From NCBI GenBank assembly GCA_018223035.1, contig JAAEZD010000010.1:62001-126000 (forward strand): a stretch of DNA of 64,000 nucleotides, in the 5' to 3' direction. Of the stretch, positions 62,073 to 64,000 are shown piece by piece; within the stretch, counting starts at the first letter, position 1; each line of letters starts with the position of its first letter. Both the position numbers and the translations under genes were made by a program. Under the pieces are notes generated by a model, which saw only the letters and a list, made by a program, of their open reading frames with translations, did no database searches and was not told the DNA's origin. The DNA is from Heliomarina sp018223035 (GTDB taxonomy: Bacteria; Pseudomonadota; Alphaproteobacteria; Rhodobacterales; Rhodobacteraceae).

Positions 62073-62668
62073 TGGCCATACCCCGGCGTCACACGCAACG
62101 GCCGGTAACGCTGGACAAGGCTGGCCACACCAAAGGGCATGCAACCGTCGCTCAGCACCGTTTCGTTGCGGTATTCATAGTAGTGTGCCGCAAGCAGCAG
62201 CACTGCCTGTGCAAGATCTGCGGGCAAGGCATCCCAGACCTCGGCAAATCCGGCAACAAACCTGATCCGCACCGACCCACCAAGCGACACCATCGGAAGC
62301 ACGCCACCGACAGGGCGGATGCGCGGTCTCTGACTGTCCTGCTCAAGCCGGAACTGGCTGAGCGGCACATCCGTCTCCTGACCCAACGCGTTGATCAGCG
62401 TCACTTGCGTGATGGCGTTAACCGGTGCGACAGGCAACGTCTGCCCGGATCGGTCGCGCCAACCGGATCGCGTCCAGAGGAAGGCGCGCGAAATCAGGAC
62501 TTTACCCGTGCGCGCTTCGATGGCGGCGATGGCCGCGCGCAAGAAACCCTTGATAACTGCATCCTGCAAACTGTCTTCGGCAAAGCCGCTTCCCTGACGC
62601 AGATGTGCTTTGAACTGATCAACCGGCAGAGCCGTATCAGGCAAAGTTGCCTCTTCGATCAACATCAT
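62069..62668 (-). CDS. GTA gp6, head-tail connector protein
   Basis: A 199-residue connector beginning MMLIEEATLPDTALPVDQFKAHLR, with AAIAAIEARTGKVLISRAFLWTRSGW and the C-terminal AVLLLAAHYYEYRNE. It sits between portal and adaptor rings. Start decided by GGAG 7 nt before ATG 62668; 23 more in-frame codons upstream are not family-like. 168 nt of non-coding DNA separate it from the capsid gene. Confidence 0.92.
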   Translation of the reverse strand: MMLIEEATLPDTALPVDQFKAHLRQGSGFAEDSLQDAVIKGFLRAAIAAIEARTGKVLISRAFLWTRSGWRDRSGQTLPVAPVNAITQVTLINALGQETDVPLSQFRLEQDSQRPRIRPVGGVLPMVSLGGSVRIRFVAGFAEVWDALPADLAQAVLLLAAHYYEYRNETVLSDGCMPFGVASLVQRYRPLRVTPGYGQ

Positions 62669-62836
62669 GAATTCACTCCGTAAATTCCGCCTATCCGATA
62701 CGACCCTCGTGAATTGCACGGGCTGATTATCCAACATTGCTGGACGTGGATCGCCCAGCAGGACAACTTGGAACGGCTATTATTGACACGCGCCAGGCAT
62801 GAGGCCGGCGATCCGGCCTCATCTTGGGCGGAGGGT

Positions 62837-64000
62837 TCAGACGACGCCGAACTTCAACAGCTTGATGGCGGCGAAATCCGAAACGTCTCCGCCGACGCGT
62901 TTGGTCGCGTAGAAAAGTACATGCGGCTTCGCGCTGAACGGGTCGCGCAGCACACGCAGGTCAGGACGCTCGGCAATCGTATACCCGGCATTGAAATCGC
63001 CGAATGCGATCGAGAAACTGTCACTCTCGGCGTCAGGCATGTCTTCGGCCACGACAACCGCGTACCCCATCAGGCGGGCGGGCTCGGCCTGAGCCATGCC
63101 GTCAGACCACAGGAACCGACCGTCCGCATCCTTCAGCTTCCGCACCATGCCGGCCGTACGGGAATTCATCACAAAGGTCGCATTGGCCCGATACTGCGCG
63201 CCTAGCGCATAGATCAAATCGACGATCGCGTCGGCATCGCCGATTTCGCCATCGACCCCGGTTGCGACATAACCGATGTTCCCCCATGACCAGGACCCGT
63301 TATCGACTTTGGTGTGATCCAAAATGCCGCGTGGTNNNNNNNNNNTGGTTTGTCTATGCCGTCGCCGTCGATAAATGCGGCCGCCTCGGCACGGGCGAAT
63401 TTATCGGCAATACGCCCCGCCAGCCAGCCTTCGACGTCAAAAGCACTGTCGTCAAGCAGCCGCTGCGACGCCTTTGGCAAAGCGCAGAGTTCATGCAGGG
63501 GGATCGGAATCCTGTCCAGCTGAGGACTCGCGGTTTCGGCGACAGATGCAGTCTCGCTTGCCCATCCCGCACCAATGTGGGCGTGATCCACCAGCACGTC
63601 GTATGTCGTCGCTTCGACGTTGACCACAGAGGCAATCGATCTGATCGAGGCGGTCGAATACAGCACCGACTGGACACGTTCCGATGTCTGCGGGTCGACA
63701 AGATAGCCACCATCACTGTTGACCACGGTGGACAATCCCTTGCTTTCGATTTCAAGCCCGCGCAATGCGTCGTCATCGCCGGACCGCAGATAAGCGTTGA
63801 AAGCCTTGCAATGCGGAGCCCCCTGATCGGTAGACCCGGCAAGATGCGGACGCGCCGCCAATTGTGATTTTCGATCCAGCATTGTCAGTCGCTCTTCCGT
63901 TTGTTTCAGTTTCGCTTCCATGGCGGATTGGAAACCGCCGAAGTCTTCGATGAATCCGGTCACCGCCCGTTTCAGCGCCAGAACCGGTGACAGATCTTCC
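62837..64000 (-). CDS. GTA gp5, major capsid protein (HK97 fold), N-terminus off the window, broken by an assembly gap
   Basis: The coat protein of the GTA head. N-terminal part (63347-64000) reads ...SPVLALKRAVTGFIEDFGG with a coiled-coil delta-like region and then LSTVVNSDGGYLVDPQTSERVQSVL and FARAEAAAFIDGDGIDKP; C-terminal part (62837-63336) reads PRGILDHTKVDNGSWSWGNIGYVATG to the end FAAIKLLKFGVV. A run of 10 N at 63337-63346 separates them and shifts frame. Both contig ends share TGGT; deleting the N run plus one copy of TGGT (14 nt) gives continuous DGIDKPRGILDH, as in the family. The upstream frame is open to the edge, so the true start is beyond 64000. Confidence 0.9.
63337..63346. 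other. Assembly gap (10 N) with duplicated 4-bp flank
   Basis: Ten N bases lie inside the capsid gene, flanked by TGGT on both sides (63333-63336 and 63347-63350). It is a scaffold join, not biology. Confidence 0.97.

Overview
The window looks like chromosomal DNA of a marine Rhodobacteraceae (Roseobacter-group) alphaproteobacterium. The evidence is the gene content: a Rhodobacter-type gene transfer agent (GTA) structural cluster, VPLPA-CTERM surface proteins, a pdhA-pdhB-pdhC operon whose E1-beta subunit carries a lipoyl domain, an alphaproteobacterial LexA box (GAAC-N7-GAAC) ahead of uvrA, and a full CtrA box (TTAA-N7-TTAA). No tRNA, rRNA, IS element, integrase or CRISPR array was seen.

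Layout. 0-5 kb: the start of a dGTPase-like gene, divergent erpA, then a three-gene minus-strand module (21-residue-repeat protein, 363-aa unknown protein, DMT transporter) lying between erpA and xth, followed by xth and a bolA-grxD pair. 5-15 kb: an enolase-superfamily enzyme, zapA with a coiled-coil partner, tkt, a VPLPA-CTERM protein, a predicted outer-membrane protein, a DUF808 membrane protein, gap with a 47-aa membrane ORF, and coaD. 15-24 kb: CBS protein, LysR regulator divergent from mmsA, a DUF1992 protein, two more VPLPA-type proteins, then an isobutyryl-CoA dehydrogenase / 3-hydroxyisobutyryl-CoA hydrolase / mmsB operon, which with mmsA covers the lower valine pathway. 24-39 kb: two small secreted proteins, uvrA, two MFS transporters, a methyltransferase, lpdA, an SGNH lipoprotein, a DUF924 protein, queA and a giant AsmA-like protein. 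39-53 kb: bcp, a stand-alone receiver protein, an M23 peptidase-bactofilin pair, two cyclophilins, pgk, class I fructose-bisphosphate aldolase, ftsB, the pyruvate dehydrogenase operon, an MFS transporter and cysE. 53.5-64 kb: the GTA cluster on the minus strand, from the capsid gene at the right edge to the large gp15 protein and a small conserved gene after it.

The genes group into central carbon metabolism (tkt, gap, pgk, aldolase, pdhABC, lpdA), valine catabolism, Fe-S and redox handling (erpA, bolA, grxD, bcp), envelope and shape (zapA, ftsB, M23-bactofilin, AsmA-like, VPLPA proteins) and the GTA particle. Several promoters carry clear inverted repeats, listed separately.

The best candidate for something undescribed is the module at 540-2834. 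Its 76-residue protein is 13 residues followed by three units of exactly 21 residues, each ending in SSAS with the last ending at the stop codon, and it is followed by an unrecognised 363-aa protein and a transporter in translational coupling. The apparent break in the GTA capsid gene is an assembly artefact: removing the 10-N gap plus a duplicated 4-bp contig overlap restores one reading frame.
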